Below, one piece after another: positions 1 through 11,980 of a stretch of DNA of 64,000 nt. Position 1 is the stretch's first letter; every line of letters starts with the position of its first letter. Location: assembly GCF_964275005.1 (NCBI RefSeq), contig NC_092696.1:28028953-28092952 (forward strand), written 5' to 3'. The translations under genes and the position numbers were made by a program. The DNA is from Diadema setosum (taxonomy: Eukaryota > Echinodermata > Echinoidea > Diadematoida > Diadematidae). Under the pieces are notes generated by a model. The model saw only the letters and a program-made list of their open reading frames with translations. It was not told the DNA's origin and made no database searches.

Positions 1-30
1 AAAAAACACGGGTTTCTTCAGCTGACAAGC

Positions 31-61
<31 letters not shown>

Positions 62-67
62 TCAGCT
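1..67. repeat. A-rich repeat flanked by CTTCAGC motifs
   Basis: The window opens with GGGTTTCTTCAGCTGACAAG followed by a run of A and then GTCTTCAGC. The same framework occurs at about 36878-36960, where the central tract is (GAA)n instead of poly(A). Two loci sharing both flanks but differing in the simple repeat point to a dispersed repeat family that carries a purine tract. Family not recognised. Confidence 0.5.
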
Positions 68-265
68 CATTCTCTCCCCTCCCATTTTAGTGCCTCTTAC
101 GTACTTCAGGGTTTAAAATGCGCCGCCCCTGCAATGAATATATATATATAAATGATGGACGTAGCGATGGAATAATCTTAGCGGTGCTGCAGTGGTGTAT
201 CGGCGTCATCCACTAAATGCATGTTTACACACACGGAGGATGTAGAACCAGAAAACGCATACTAG

Positions 266-313
<48 letters not shown>

Positions 314-1946
314 GCGCGCACAAACACACACACACACACACACACGCACACACACACACACACACACACTATGTGATACAAATTCATATTTTGGTATTCA
401 CGGTTATAAGTGTGCTGTTTTGGTATTTGACAAATTAATTTTAGTATCGTCCACTTGTGCAGCTTCATTTGACTAGAATATCATCACTCTTGTTATATAC
501 CATTTAATTCGTCGAGAATGAAAATCAAATTTTGTCCCTTTCGTTCGTTTCTTCATTTCGTCCTACCAATTTATGTGTTTCTTTGCTATTTAGTGGCCTT
601 GAGTGATATGTTTCTGAGAAAATAACATGCATCATATTTGGTAACTATCTTTAAAGTGACGATAATTCCCCAAATCTTTATTGTTAGTCTACTGAAGCGG
701 TGCTAAAACCTACATGTTTGATTTCGTGTCAGATCGTGTGCCTCCGAAGATCCGTCACCGGTAATGCAGTTGCACCAAAGAATTCCGACAGATAGCGATC
801 TGCAAATGAGTTTACGCCGGCTTGTCTGTCCACATGCGTATACATTGTCTCCATCTTGCACTCATATCTAATTTCAATCACAAACGGGGACGAAATTTAT
901 GAAAATCGCAGCACAATATATCTACCATTCGCTTGTCAAGAGAACAAACCATCGAAAGAAGAGAGAGACGATAAAAAAAGATTAAAGTTGAGTGACCGAA
1001 ATGTGGATTTCGCCACTGTATCACGTTTGCCCCGCTCTTTCTCGAGTTTCTGAACAAATTAGGGGCCATTTAGGGAGAATTTACTCTTTGCCTTTCACGA
1101 GATGAATAGACGAGAAATCACCGAGGGCATTTCTTACAATTAACCCGAATTACTAAGTTAAATATCCCAGCATTGTGATAGAAGTTTTTATCGCCGTTGT
1201 ACCTTACCAACACGTCCCATTATGGCATTGTAATACAACCCTGCCATACCTGCTGTGATCTGTTATTCCGACAAGAAAAAAGATCGACTGGTCGATATTA
1301 AATGCGTAATTCGAGTGCAGTATTAGTATTATCAATATTATAGGCAATATCGCTGCTCCTCTTCATGCCATTTTAGAAGAAACAGTAATGACGGCAGTTA
1401 CTGCCTTTAGGAATTCGCAAATCTTGTATGTATTTGTATCTTCTGCTTTCCTTGCATATTGTGTCTCTGTATGTTATTATACTTAGAGGAAAAAAAAGAA
1501 AGAAATGGTAATGCAAATGAAAACCAAATATATTATAGAAATAGCGCACGGCACGGCGTGCGGTTGTGAGAATGCAGTGAAAGCGAGGTTTCGTTAGAAC
1601 AGTGCCGCCTCTGCGTACGAGCCGCTGGGCGCACTGTTTAAAGATACCCTGCACTTACATTGTCGCACAACGGAACAAGTGTGCTATTTCTTGTATAAAA
1701 TAGCGAGTTTTGATGAATAACAAATGAAAAAAAAAAAACCCGGATCGATATGATATCCGGACCGGATGATAGACAAACTTCAAAGCGATATAACGAGAGT
1801 GGTATGTAATTTATTTTGCGCAACGTCTGCACTCACGTGCAGTGTTCGAAAAAAGAAAGCTGAATGCCACGTGAGGTGTTTTGACCAATTACCATGCTTG
1901 AAATAATATGGCTATTTTATTCATTTCTTTCTCTTCCCCTTCTTAG
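68..1946. other. Gene-poor left flank
   Basis: No exon or domain was recognised here. The stretch holds a long (CA)n microsatellite with short CG/CGCA interruptions (about 267-369) and otherwise AT-rich unique sequence. Short open frames inside the CA tract only encode His-Thr or Val-Cys repeats and are not genes. Upstream exons of the Frizzled-like gene, if any, were not identified. Confidence 0.6.
267..369. repeat. (CA)n microsatellite
   Basis: About 100 bp of CA dinucleotides with a short CG-rich interruption near 312-320. Confidence 0.95.
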
Positions 1947-2091
1947 GCAAAGATGGAATGTGAAAGCGACATCACGGCAGCTGGACTAGTGTGGCCCGAG
2001 GCACTCGACTGTGAATCGCTTCCATCCTTCAACCCTGACCAGAAGAACCCCAATAAGCAACGGTGCATCCACTATGAACCGCCAAGACCAG
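1947..2091 (+). CDS. Frizzled-type cysteine-rich domain exon (C-terminal part)
   Basis: This is a candidate internal exon. It begins after a pyrimidine-rich tract ending TTCTTAG and ends before GTAGGG, starting in phase 0 and ending in phase 1. The 48-codon frame reads through Cys-containing AKMECESDITAAGL, then VWPEALDCESLP, then a Cys in RCIHYEPP. The order C, G-(F/L)-x-WP-x-x-L-x-C-x-x-LP, then a final C followed by Y is the signature of the end of Frizzled/sFRP Wnt-binding CRDs. Only the C-terminal third of a CRD is present, so earlier exons should lie to the left, possibly outside the window. No transmembrane segment is seen nearby. The next phase-compatible exon candidate is 4992-5191; the Kunitz exon at 34153 is also phase-compatible but 32 kb away. 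Family assignment rests on the motif only. Confidence 0.6.
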
Positions 2092-2137
2092 GTAGGGCGC
2101 CACTTGCGAAGAACAAAGAGACAATCTAGACATTGTC

Positions 2138-2152
2138 CCCCCCCCCCCCCCC
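2138..2152 (+). repeat. Poly(C) tract
   Basis: A run of about 15 C residues just downstream of the CRD exon donor site. Confidence 0.8.
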
Positions 2153-2163
2153 GTTATCTGCAG

Positions 2164-2213
2164 TCATTCCACGAGACCGTCACCCACGTGATGTCATACG
2201 GTCCACGAGATCG

Positions 2214-2266
<53 letters not shown>

Positions 2267-3979
2267 AAACAACCACATAGGTCCATGAGTCATACATCCC
2301 ACGAGTCATACGGCTCGCGAGTCATACAGCCCAGGAGTTCAATACTAAGCAGAAAAGGCTTACGAGACCGACACTACGCAAAGAAAGCTCGAGAGACTGA
2401 CACTAACTTTAAACAAAGGCTCAGGAGACCGAGGGCACGCAAATGAGGCTCACGAGACCGACACTAGGCAAAGAAAGCCCACGAGACCGACACTAGGCGA
2501 AGAAGGCCCACGAGACCGACAGGATGAACAGCGCCACCTACATGTCAATTGCAAGTATTCACCTGTACAGGGTGTTCCATGAAGGGGAAAATAATATACT
2601 GACAGGTGCAATTTCGTCACACTATCGAACAAGAGATTGTAACTAATTGAACAGCTCTATCTATTTATCAGCGACATCAGGTATGTATTTCTATTATACA
2701 CGTGTGTCTTTTAAGGGGCCGTTCTGTCACTCTATGGGGAGCGACATTGTTACCGATTATTATTATCATTATCATTTTAAATGAAATCGTACTCTGCATG
2801 GACCCCCACCCCCCCCCCCCCCAAAAAAAAAAATAATATTTTACTAAAAGAGGACAAGAACGATGTACAGTTTGATTTTAGATCTTTGATAATGCCATCG
2901 TGCTATTTTTAACAGGCTCTCCCAATTTCTAGCTAGAAGATGGACAGGATGTAAGTTTTTTCTTTTTCTTTCTCGCTTCACTAGCTGATATAGTCCTTAT
3001 AAGATATACTACCTAATATCCTAATAGATACCTAATAGAATAAATACCTAATAGATATCCTGCTAAGACGTTGTAGAATTCAATTTGTAATTTCCTCTGT
3101 AACTATAATGTATGACATTCAATGGATGAAAACGTTTTATATCTCACCGACTCACCTCGATTTGTTGCTTGTGTTTGTGAAATTATTATCCTCAACATGG
3201 TACATTTTTCATGAAATACTAGTAGAATAGCCGTTTTCATGGATGCATCTTCTTTTTCAGAATCCTCACGGCTAATCCTTACGGCTACCTTAATAGATGA
3301 TTATTTTCTGTGAATTTATATTAAATCAACACCTTCGCAGATGACTACGCCCCTCCAGATTATGTAAAGCAGATGTGCACTGCATCATTGACCATTTTGT
3401 GAAATATTTCCTTGTCAGCTTCATTTCACAGATGGTTATTTTTCTAATTTGTTGATGTGAATGTCCACATAATAATCATATATATATTTTTTTTTTCAAA
3501 GTAAGTGTATATGTGTTTTGCGGAGAGAGTTACGAAGGTGTTTTGGCATTTTTTAAAAATTAATGTGGAAAGATCACCTGATACACACTTTTTTTTCTCA
3601 ATTCTGTTTATTTTTTTTCACAAACACACAGACATGAAAACACAATCAAAGATTTTGAACATTTCAGGGGGTAAGGGATGGCAACTGACGGGTAATACCC
3701 TGGCAACTCTCCTTTTCTATTTCTCATTATATTTGTTATGCCATTATCTGGACACCCTATACAATTACTGGTCTTTAGGTGGCGCTGTTCATCCTGTCGG
3801 TCTCGTGGGCCCTCTGTGCCTAGTGTCGGTCTCGTGAGCTTTGTTTGCGTAGTTCGAACCCATAGGCTTTATTTACTTAGTGTCGAACTCGTGGCCTGTA
3901 TAACTAGATATCTAGTGGGCTGTATGACCTGTGAGGTGTGTCGTGGGCTATATGACTCATGGGTGTCGGTCTCGTGACG
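2164..3979. mobile_element. Foldback element with minisatellite arms
   Basis: Two arms face each other. The left arm (about 2164-2545) contains repeated CACGAGACCGACACTAGGC-type units and ends in a block at 2505-2545 that is the reverse complement of 3777-3812. The right arm (about 3777-3979) carries the complementary GTCGGTCTCGTGRGC units and a GTATGAC/GTCATAC block that matches the left arm in inverse order. The roughly 1.2 kb between the arms is AT-rich with no recognisable open frame. Long inverted arms made of internal tandem repeats are typical of Foldback/Galileo-type DNA elements. A poly(A)/(CA) tract (2217-2274) sits inside the left arm. It lies in the presumed intron of the Frizzled-like gene. 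Exact ends and target duplication were not resolved. Confidence 0.65.
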
Positions 3980-4629
3980 CGCACCCAGTTATCTTTCAAG
4001 AATTCCATATAAAATCATAAAGTGATAAAAACAATGCGAAGCCTCCCCCCCCCCCCAAAAAAAAAAGATACAGTGTATAACAGAATATAACACAGAACAT
4101 CAAGAAATGTTATCATCGATATCAAGTCATACTATAATATTTTTATCGACCAATAAAGATAAGGAAGATACACAAAGATACAACTTTTAGGTACATAAAG
4201 ATAGCAAAGTTTGCCTGATCCATAATGAAAAAAAAAGTGATATACTCAAACAAACGAAATTTATCAATGGATTAGCTCCAACCACACAGAAGTTATTATA
4301 ATCCCTTATCTATTTCATAAAACAATCGGTCATATAGCCCCTAAACCTATATTCCCCCAGCCCCGGACTCACATTTATAAAATGGGTAAAAAGAGTTCCC
4401 CTCATTGATTCCAGTAACTGTTGCATTCCTTCTAATATATCTTTTACAATATTACTCTGTGTTCATTACAGTGATTGTTGCTGTTCTTTGCTCAAACTTT
4501 TAACGATGATGAAAAGATGATTTAGGAATCACCGAACAAGATGGTGCCATATCGGACTTACACTGTATATTCTTAAAAAAAAAACCCCTGAACTTTAATG
4601 TAAAACTCCGATAGAAACAGCAGCGAACA

Positions 4630-4649
4630 TTTGTGGGAAAGAAAGAATA

Positions 4650-4684
<35 letters not shown>

Positions 4685-4702
4685 GGAGAAAGAAAGAAAG
4701 AT
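4630..4702 (+). repeat. (AAAG)n microsatellite
   Basis: Tandem AAAG units with two interruptions. Confidence 0.9.
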
Positions 4703-4991
4703 ATAAAAGAAAGAGTGAACATTGGATCAGCAATCAAATGCACGAGATAGTACCGTAGAAGAAACTGCCTACCTCCGTCTGTGGCACGTAAGGTGGGGGG
4801 GGGGGGGGGGGAGAAAAAAGAAAACGTAAAAGAGCCGTTATGGTATTACAGCAAGCATGTGATGTGGGTGTCTCTTGACCCTTGGAATGCTTTGTGTGTC
4901 AATTGGCGCAGTAAACCTCATATCACTGTATACACTGTATGTTGCATTAACACATTGTACAAACTTTAAATCTTTTAAGGCTGAATTACAG

Positions 4992-5191
4992 CCAAGAAAA
5001 AGGGAGTAAGAACGGAAAACCAGACAATTTACTCCGTTGGATCGTATGGGAACTGGGACGCGCGCGACACAACTGGAAGCGACAATGGCACCGAGGACTC
5101 CCACTGTGCAGTCTGTGACAGGGCTCTTCAGCTTGCGCAGAAAGAGGCACAGCGAATTCTTCTCGAATGTTTGCATGGGAGAACAAAATAA
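4992..5191 (+). CDS. Putative terminal exon, sFRP-like linker (tentative)
   Basis: An open stretch of 200 nt follows an acceptor (GAATTACAG) in phase 1, matching the phase-1 donor of the CRD-like exon at 2091. It ends in TAA overlapping AATAAA, with a second AATAAA 20-30 nt further on. The encoded segment starts KKKGVRTENQTIYS, contains HCAVCDRALQLAQKEAQRI and ends with a Cys and HGRTK. The C-x-x-C-D followed by a helix and another Cys recalls the short linker after the CRD in secreted Frizzled-related proteins. No netrin-like domain follows, so a protein built from these two exons would be a truncated CRD protein. The opposite strand has a 128-codon open frame over the same DNA with no recognisable motif. 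Without transcripts this exon is only plausible. Confidence 0.35.
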
Positions 5192-6605
5192 ACCACATTC
5201 TGCTGTCAAATAAACGGTATTCACCTGGTTTTATGATAGCAATATCTAAACAATGTGTGTTTCACCTGCAGTGCAGTACAACAATTATAACAGTTACTGT
5301 AATTTGATTTGGGCGTTTTACAGCTATAATTACTCAGACACTGACAGAGGAAACAAGGAAAATATTGATAGCAAAGTTGATATATTTATACACCGACAAT
5401 TCAACAAATGTTCAAGAATAATCGATGATATATAAGAAAGAGATGGGTGTGGTTACTGGAGGAGAATGTATACTGTCATCGTTTTGGCAGAGGCATAACA
5501 AAGTAAAGCAATCACTAATATGCTAATTGAAGATGGTCTCGGGAACAAAGTGACCATTTTTTTTTAATGACCAATGTTCCTTCCAATTTGCATCAAATTG
5601 ATTGCGGCATGCGGCAATTACTGCCTGGCTGTGTAGTGAGGTTGTTCTGCTCTCCTCCTCTTTAACTATACGTACAGTTTGTACAGGGAGGTGGGAAGTT
5701 CCCACCTCCCTGGTTTGTACAACCTCCATGTACATATGGTACAGGTACAGGTTACCGCTGCTGCTGTACAGCATCCCCCCGAATAAACAACATCAAACAA
5801 TCGGATTTGATAACCTTCAAAATGATTGAACGATCTGAATGCTACGATACTTCAGGGAATGAAACTATAACTTCTTACCTTCGTTTTGCAGAAAACCCCA
5901 TTCAATTTGGTCATTCATGTGGTCACGGAGAAATGTGGATCGTTGTAAAGCATGTCACTGATCTATTTCTTCCAAGTTCAGCACTAGGATGCTCTTGGAA
6001 CTGTGAACACAGTCGACAAACTTGGAGGGAAGAGATTCCTGATGTGCTCTACACAGATCCTCATTTCTCTTTGACCACTGAAGCAAATCGGATAGAGTTT
6101 TCTGTAATATGTATGTAATACATAGTTTTAAACCTTAAAATTGCATTTGGATTGATTCACCATTTTTAAAGTTATCCTTTGCGGAAAGTCCGGACACCGC
6201 GGTTTATCTGGTGTCTTCTAGTGCCATGACTTATTGTGGGCACTTGCATGTAATAAACCGTTTTGTGAAATGATGTCGATGACACAATTTAGTTGTTCAG
6301 TTTGTTTAGTTGTTTAGCAATCAAGTTGTTGGGTAAATATTTGGATGTTTAGGCCTCTATCAACGAGACGTCTTCCTTTCACGTCACAACAGTGACAGCT
6401 CGCCCTCAGCCAAGGGATAAAAGCGGCTTGAATGAGTACTGACTATTATCATGTCCGTGGTTTCCACGTTAATTAACTTGACCGCATTGAGTCATTTATC
6501 CCAGATTAAAAAAAAAAAAGTATTTTGGGTATGGACGCAATAATTAGTACTTTTTTCCGGTGCTTTTGCGTCAAGCAGGACTTCAAAGTTATAAATCGTT
6601 GGAGA
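5192..6605. other. Intergenic, no recognised gene
   Basis: A 103-codon plus-strand open frame at 5807-6118 shows no recognisable domain and is not called. The notable object is the 29 bp palindrome at 5684-5712, listed separately. A poly(A) run sits at about 6508-6518. Confidence 0.5.
5676..5720. mobile_element. 29-bp micro-palindrome flanked by direct repeats
   Basis: Two perfect 14-bp inverted arms, CAGGGAGGTGGGAA and its complement, are separated by a single G (5684-5712). GTTTGTA lies immediately on each side, or GTTTGTAC if the first C is shared (5677-5684 and 5713-5720). A CAG...CTG terminus with a 7-8 bp direct repeat is what a hAT transposon leaves, but there is no interior at all. 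Interpreted as two fused terminal repeats. Confidence 0.6.
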
Positions 6606-7254
6606 TCACGCCTTGATGCGATGTTCGTACATCTCCTCGAAATACTTCATGGTTTCGTCGATTGCTTCGATAACGTCAGGTGTCATCTTCTCCCGGGGCA
6701 CGGGCTCACTGGGCGGCAGGAAAGAAGAGCTCTGCATGGCGCGCCCGTAGAAGTCGATCATCTGCATGATCTGGTCGTCTGCGCACTGTTTCCACCTCTT
6801 GATGCTGTCCAGGGAAGCATCCCACTGCAGAAGGGACTCACTGAACGGAAGACCGACGAGCTCGCAGTACTTCCGCAGAATTCCCCGCGGGTTGTTCAGG
6901 AGATCGTCGGCGTCGATGACGACGGGGTTCGGCTCGATCTCCTCGCGGACGTACTTCCAGAAGTCGTAGACGTCCTTGACGTAGTAGCCAGGGTTCATGT
7001 GAATACAATCGTGCATGAGATGGAACTTGTCCGGATCTGCTGCGTCACCGCTCAGCTGACCGTGGTTGAGTAAGTGTTTGTAATAAGAATTTCGGAAGGA
7101 GTACAACGTACGCGCTGGCGTTCTGATCAGGAAGGTATGGCGGTATCCGTCTGGCAAGTACCTTGTGGTCTTCGGACTTACACCTAGGCACATGTCTTTG
7201 ACGAAAACGTACTTTCCCTTTGCTGCTTCCAGGCGACCCTTCAATTTCGAGTAT
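6606..7254 (-). CDS. Sulfotransferase-like gene A, exon 2 (C-terminal)
   Basis: The second and last coding exon of gene A starts after a TTTTAACACAG acceptor (minus strand) and ends at a stop at 6606. Joined to 8230-8540 it gives 319 residues, usual for a single-domain PAPS-dependent sulfotransferase-like protein. GT from exon 1 plus A restores a Val codon (residue 104). Residues 146-157, LIRTPARTLYSF, place Arg148 and Ser156 eight apart, as in the 3'-phosphate-binding motif of sulfotransferases. VIDADDLLNNPRGILRKYCE and LPFSESLLQWD are shared with genes B and C. The family is related to proteins often mislabelled branched-chain aminotransferase-like in invertebrate genomes; the real acceptor substrate is unknown. 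A likely cytosolic enzyme, as no signal peptide or membrane anchor is visible. Confidence 0.8.
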
Positions 7255-8229
7255 CTGTGTTAAAATATCATGTAAATGGAGCATCATGAAATATTTGTTC
7301 GTAAGTAGCCTTACTTCGGCGCATCTCTTCATGATTAACGATTGTTAATGCTGATTTGAATATACCTTCTTTCTTCTATTATGCTTTGAAATGTGAGCCT
7401 TTTAAGCATTCGTTTTTTTCTTTCAAGTGTTTTCTTTATCATTGTTAAAGATATAAAATGTTATTAATTCTGTTTCATCGTATATGCTCAGCATACAAGT
7501 TGTATAATTAAAACAAATTAACATCAACAAACGAAAGGCCCATATATGGCATACCCTGTTACTTAGACACTGTACCTGGAGAAGTATGATATCTGTACTA
7601 CACGCGCACAGACACACACACAAACGCACACAGTAATAAAATAGTGATATCTCTTATTATGATTTCATACCTTTCTCATTTTCAGATTTTCCGACAGAAT
7701 GTCGTTTAGGAAATAATTACTGTAGTATCGAGCTTTACTTTCTGTTTGAAAAAGGGCAGCTTTTATGGTTTTCGCCATGGGTCCATTATTTTACATTCTC
7801 CTTGACTCTAACGTTAGACACTCTATGTGATAGCGAAGTGCTTAGATTAGGTTTATGTTAGAAAACTGTATATGAATTTGATTTAGTTGTTGACGAGGCT
7901 TCAAATTCGACCGAAACAGACTGTCCAGATAAGTCACTAATAAAGCAACGCCTTCCAACCTATTTGTACTACTTGAGCTTCTTTATAGTTAAGAACTGTC
8001 AGCCTTATTGCAGTTCACACTTTTATTATTATAAATAATATATGATGATTATTGTTATTATACATATTATATAATCATATTTATGTATAATTGCGAGAAA
8101 TTGGTGCCGTCTCCACCCAGTAAAATTCTTCTACTTGTATGTATATATATTTAATGTTTTTATACACGATCATAATACGCAAATTTGTTTTGTATAGAAA
8201 TGGTCATGTTATTTGATGCATGATCTTAC
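7255..8229 (-). other. Intron of sulfotransferase-like gene A
   Basis: A 975 bp intron, GTAAGA to ACAG on the minus strand. It is AT-rich with a short CA tract near 7610-7625. It lacks the MITE and telomere-like repeats seen in the introns of B and C. Confidence 0.7.
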
Positions 8230-8540
8230 ACGATCCGCTCTGTGTAGACGTTCGAACCGGTCATCTTGCTGATTAGTTCGGTGGCTTTGGCGAAGATCTC
8301 TTCGTTGCCCTCAAGCTCCATGGGTATGTCTTGTCCAGTCGCGTGCTTCAGCTCTTTCATGGTCAGGAAAGAGTAGACGAAGGGCTCGGACCAGACTTCC
8401 ATGCCGTCGATGAAGCTCAAACATTTCGTCATTGCTGTCGAGACCGTCCGAGGACTGCACCAGAGAAACACACGGGCTCCCTTCTCGCCCTCGGCTGATA
8501 GGTTCCCGTTGATATTCGCATTTTCATGTCCATTTGCCAT
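8230..8540 (-). CDS. Sulfotransferase-like gene A, exon 1 (N-terminal)
   Basis: The first coding exon, starting at an ATG at 8540, reads MANGHENANINGN and then ARVFLWCSPRTVSTAMTKCL (residues 22-41). The loop CSPRTVST (residues 28-35) sits where sulfotransferases bind the 5'-phosphosulfate of PAPS (compare PRSGST-type loops). It is followed by FIDGMEVWSEPFVYS and ATGQDIPMELEGNEEIFAKA. The donor is GTAAGA after ATC-GT, phase 2, and the same position is used in B and C. The start is chosen because it is the first in-frame ATG and aligns with the starts of the paralogues. This is the most diverged member of the local trio. Confidence 0.8.
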
Positions 8541-10077
8541 TTTGACTATATAGCTTAAAATGTGTTGAACGCCCTTTTCGTTTCCTGTTCTTCGATCGAG
8601 AGGTGGGAGTTCTATCTTCGATCTATTTTCGGTATTCTTGCTGAAAATTCAAATTGTTTCCAGTTTGTCACTGAGCACTTCGCCTGTACGTCCTGGGACC
8701 TGAACTTAGCAGTACGGGCTGAATAAGTGTGCAGCACTAATAGACCTATATACCGTTCGTGGTATGTTCGAGCACGTCAAGTACCTTTGCCCCTTGATAA
8801 AATGCATCAGAGCCCCCCCACGCAATGTTTGACCCGCCCCCTTAATACGGAGCAATGAAAAGACATGTTTAATCATCGGTTACGTAATTCTTAATACTGT
8901 CCTTGTGTCCAGGTCAAATGCTGTTCAAGTAGCCAGATAACTGTTGGTGAAAAATGACAACTTGCAAGGCACGTTCACGTCTTAAAGTGTGTGCAGCGCA
9001 TGCGCATTGCGTTATACAATGCATCCGGAATGGTATCTCCTGGAAGCAAGGATTGCTATTTGGTGTCCTTAATGGTAAAAAGTTACAACTACCGGACGGA
9101 CACGTAACAATAGCCACACTGATATAAAGATACATTGTACATTAAAAAGGAAATGCGTATAATACATCTCGCTGTTTTAGTAAACATATCGAACAATTCC
9201 TAACAATCTTCGTTGTCATTTCAACGTAAATTCAAACCACGCATATAATATATAGTCAAAATACACAATTTATACAGTTATACAGTTAACATTTATTTTG
9301 AAAACCCCATTGTTTGAAGGTGATCAGACAATTGTTTTTGTAGGTCTAATCTAAGACACTTCAGAATATGAATTCCAAAAAAAAAAAAAAAAAAAGGATA
9401 ATATTACTGGTGATTTAGCAATCACCCGTGGGTACGGGACGGATGCTGGTGGCGTGATTGTGTGAAAAGCGACAGGAAATACAATTTATTTTGTTTCCAC
9501 TTTATATGACAATAAGCGTTCTGCTAAACGCAGTGGCCTCTTGATATCATATCGCATTCATTAGTCATTTCACCAACTAAAGCGGACTGAGCTGATAGCG
9601 CCAACTATCGGTTGTTTATTTGTAGTTGTTCCTACCATACCAGTCCGATAGAACTGATCAGTGAAAGAAACGGAAGGAGATTATGACAGCAACGTTCTGC
9701 TTTAACACAAGGAAATCGCAATAGCATGTCGCCAACTATTGGCGATAAGTTTACTACCAGTGTTATAACTTGCCAATAACAGAAGCGCAACTCATTCATT
9801 ATGGTAACGCAATGCAAAAGATAAATCTATAGTGTTACTCAAAGGGGCGGCGGAATTGTGGGAGGGGACGGGACGTTTGCCCCAAATAGTTTTCGAGGTG
9901 CAGAAAAAGCAAGAGATAGATGAAATACCATGTGCCCTTTTTGTTGGTCTAAGACACTGTCTTTTCAGAAGTACATTTTGTCCCTGGAAGTGATATTCCG
10001 TATTTCATTTTTCCCCTTTCTCTCGACGGGATTCGAAAGAAAAAAAGTCAATCAAATAGCAACGTACAGGCCCTACA
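8541..10077. other. Upstream region of gene A
   Basis: Presumably contains the promoter of gene A, but no clear TATA box or initiator could be assigned. Mostly AT-rich unique DNA; a poly(A) run occurs at about 9377-9395 and a small 7-bp-arm hairpin (TCGCCAA) at about 9727-9745. No other gene seen. Confidence 0.5.
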
Positions 10078-10266
10078 TACAGTGGACTCTCGTTATAACG
10101 AAGTCCTCGGGACCGGCAATTATCTTTCGTCATTTCGAAATTTCGTCATAACCGAATATTCAATAAAGAACAAATAGTGGATAATTTTGCGGCCTGAATT
10201 TTTACTGCGTTGTATAACCTGAATTTCGTTTTCGAACCGTGCTCGTTGTAATGGGAGTGCACTGTA
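10078..10266. mobile_element. Tigger/pogo-like MITE, copy 1
   Basis: Begins TA-CAGTGGACTCTCGTTATAA and ends in GGGAGTGCACTG-TA. The ends are inverted repeats and TA flanks both sides, as for Tc1/mariner-pogo elements. A better preserved relative lies at 43041-43230. The left border of the large tandem duplication falls inside this element at 10117. Confidence 0.75.
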
Positions 10267-11609
10267 GCAAACATCGCTCTGTTTACACGGAACATTTCGG
10301 CGTGTAGGAGCTATGGAAAGAGGTGACTAAGACTTAAATTCTAGAATATTGATTGTAAAAACTGTTTCAATTGCACTGGCCTTGATGCATTTTCCTACAC
10401 TGTAGAATTCCAAAACTTTGCAGACCATGTTGAATAAAGATATTGTTGTTTTTGTATCTTTATACCAAAGGTTGTAAACCTGTCTGTAGACTACAAATTT
10501 CTTCCTTCTACGTTTCAGCTGCCTTGCCGATTATTGTATAAAGTCCAAACTTTTCTTTCACGATAATATAGATCGCGGGGAAAATCTAATCATGATATAG
10601 TACATAACATAATGTAAAAGTAATGAAGTAGGATGTCATCTTATGATCCTGCTGAACACTATACCTATAGAGTGATAATCAGTTCACGATTATTCCGTAG
10701 TAACTGTTATACCCAAAGTTCACCTTTGGGAAGAAGTGTAGGTGGGAGAATAAGGTTGATAGATGATGATGATGTGTGTTTTAATACAACAAATGATTGT
10801 ATTGCGGGATATCTAAGTGTCTACTTTTTTTCTCTCAAAAAGTATTGCATTATTTCAGGTTTTTACCATTATATTGTAGACGGATCTAAACACTGTGACT
10901 CGTATTCTACAGTAAACCCAGGTTTAAACCCACTTTAGACCCAGACGTGGGTTTAAACTAGGTCCAAGTTTTTAGCAGAATACGGGCCTGTATGCTTGCG
11001 CTCAGAGCTAATTTGGTAATGGGATATATCTATCTGGTATTTTAGTATTAAGAAAGGTTGTTTATACTCTGTAGAGAAATCGATGCTTCGCATGAATTCG
11101 CAAAGATTCTGCTCTTCATGGAATTAGTTTTCGGGTTAAAGAGGTCATAAGGGGTCTTAATGTAAATGATGAATACCCGTTTTTGTTAGAGATACCGCAT
11201 CAATTAGTGGAAGAAAATGTTGTTTGAACTTTTCGCACAAGATTCTGAATTTTAACTTCATGAGATTAACATATTACGTTATCATTGAGTTCCCGTTCTG
11301 ATGAAAATACCATTAGCACTTTTGATAATTAATTAGTATAGAGGTTATCAAAATATTGAGCATAAAATTTTCTTTAGAAATGGTGTACGGGAAAAGATTG
11401 ATTATAAAGAAATGCGTGAGTGAAATGAAAAGATTGATGACATGGTGGGCTATGAGGAATTTTACTTTATGGGTAAAATAGGCCCTACATTACATGTTTT
11501 AAATGGAATGGGAAAATAAAATCAAAAGGAATGTTATGAAATGCTTCAGATTTATGCTAGGCGAATTTGGATTTAGGATTTTCAATCATTTCTAGTTACT
11601 CTGTTAATG

Positions 11610-11880
11610 TTAAAGGGATGGTACAGTATTGGTGGAGATGAGAATTGGGCTTTTAACTGAGAATTGAGAATTGGGCTTCATGAGCAGTTATAATCACTCT
11701 GAAATGATAATCATATACAATATTTTATTATTTTCATTTCGTTTTATATAGTTTCCAACACATGATTACAACATTTGAATGCACATAATAACACAGCAAT
11801 GTAATGAAAAACAAGCTATGAATAGTGATACAGCCTGAATTTGTAGACAAATACTGAAAAAAAAAAATGTTTGAAATGGA
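11610..11880. mobile_element. piggyBac-like TTAA MITE fragment (unit 1)
   Basis: Starts TTAAAGGGATGGTACAGTA and continues GGAGATGAGAATTGGGC, resembling the left end of the complete TTAA-flanked element at 57366-57776. No right terminus was found, so the right limit is approximate. The same fragment recurs in unit 2 at about 19592. Confidence 0.5.
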
Positions 11881-11980
11881 GGGGACTGTTAAAGAGCAGA
11901 CCTTGTAATTTGCAGTCCCCCTGTTAAAAAGATATAAAAAACCCTCGGACAGAGAAGAAGTACGCTCATACAGACACAAG

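Noticed and set aside
217..468. Open frames of His-Thr or Val-Cys repeats
   Set aside because: They are translations of the (CA)n microsatellite.
5807..6118. 103-codon plus-strand frame
   Set aside because: No domain, splice context or paralogue; left uncalled.
6525..7073. 182-codon plus-strand open frame
   Set aside because: Antisense shadow of sulfotransferase exon 2; no independent motif.
10633..10938. 101-codon open frame present in both duplication units
   Set aside because: Conserved only because the whole segment is duplicated; no domain, low-complexity composition.
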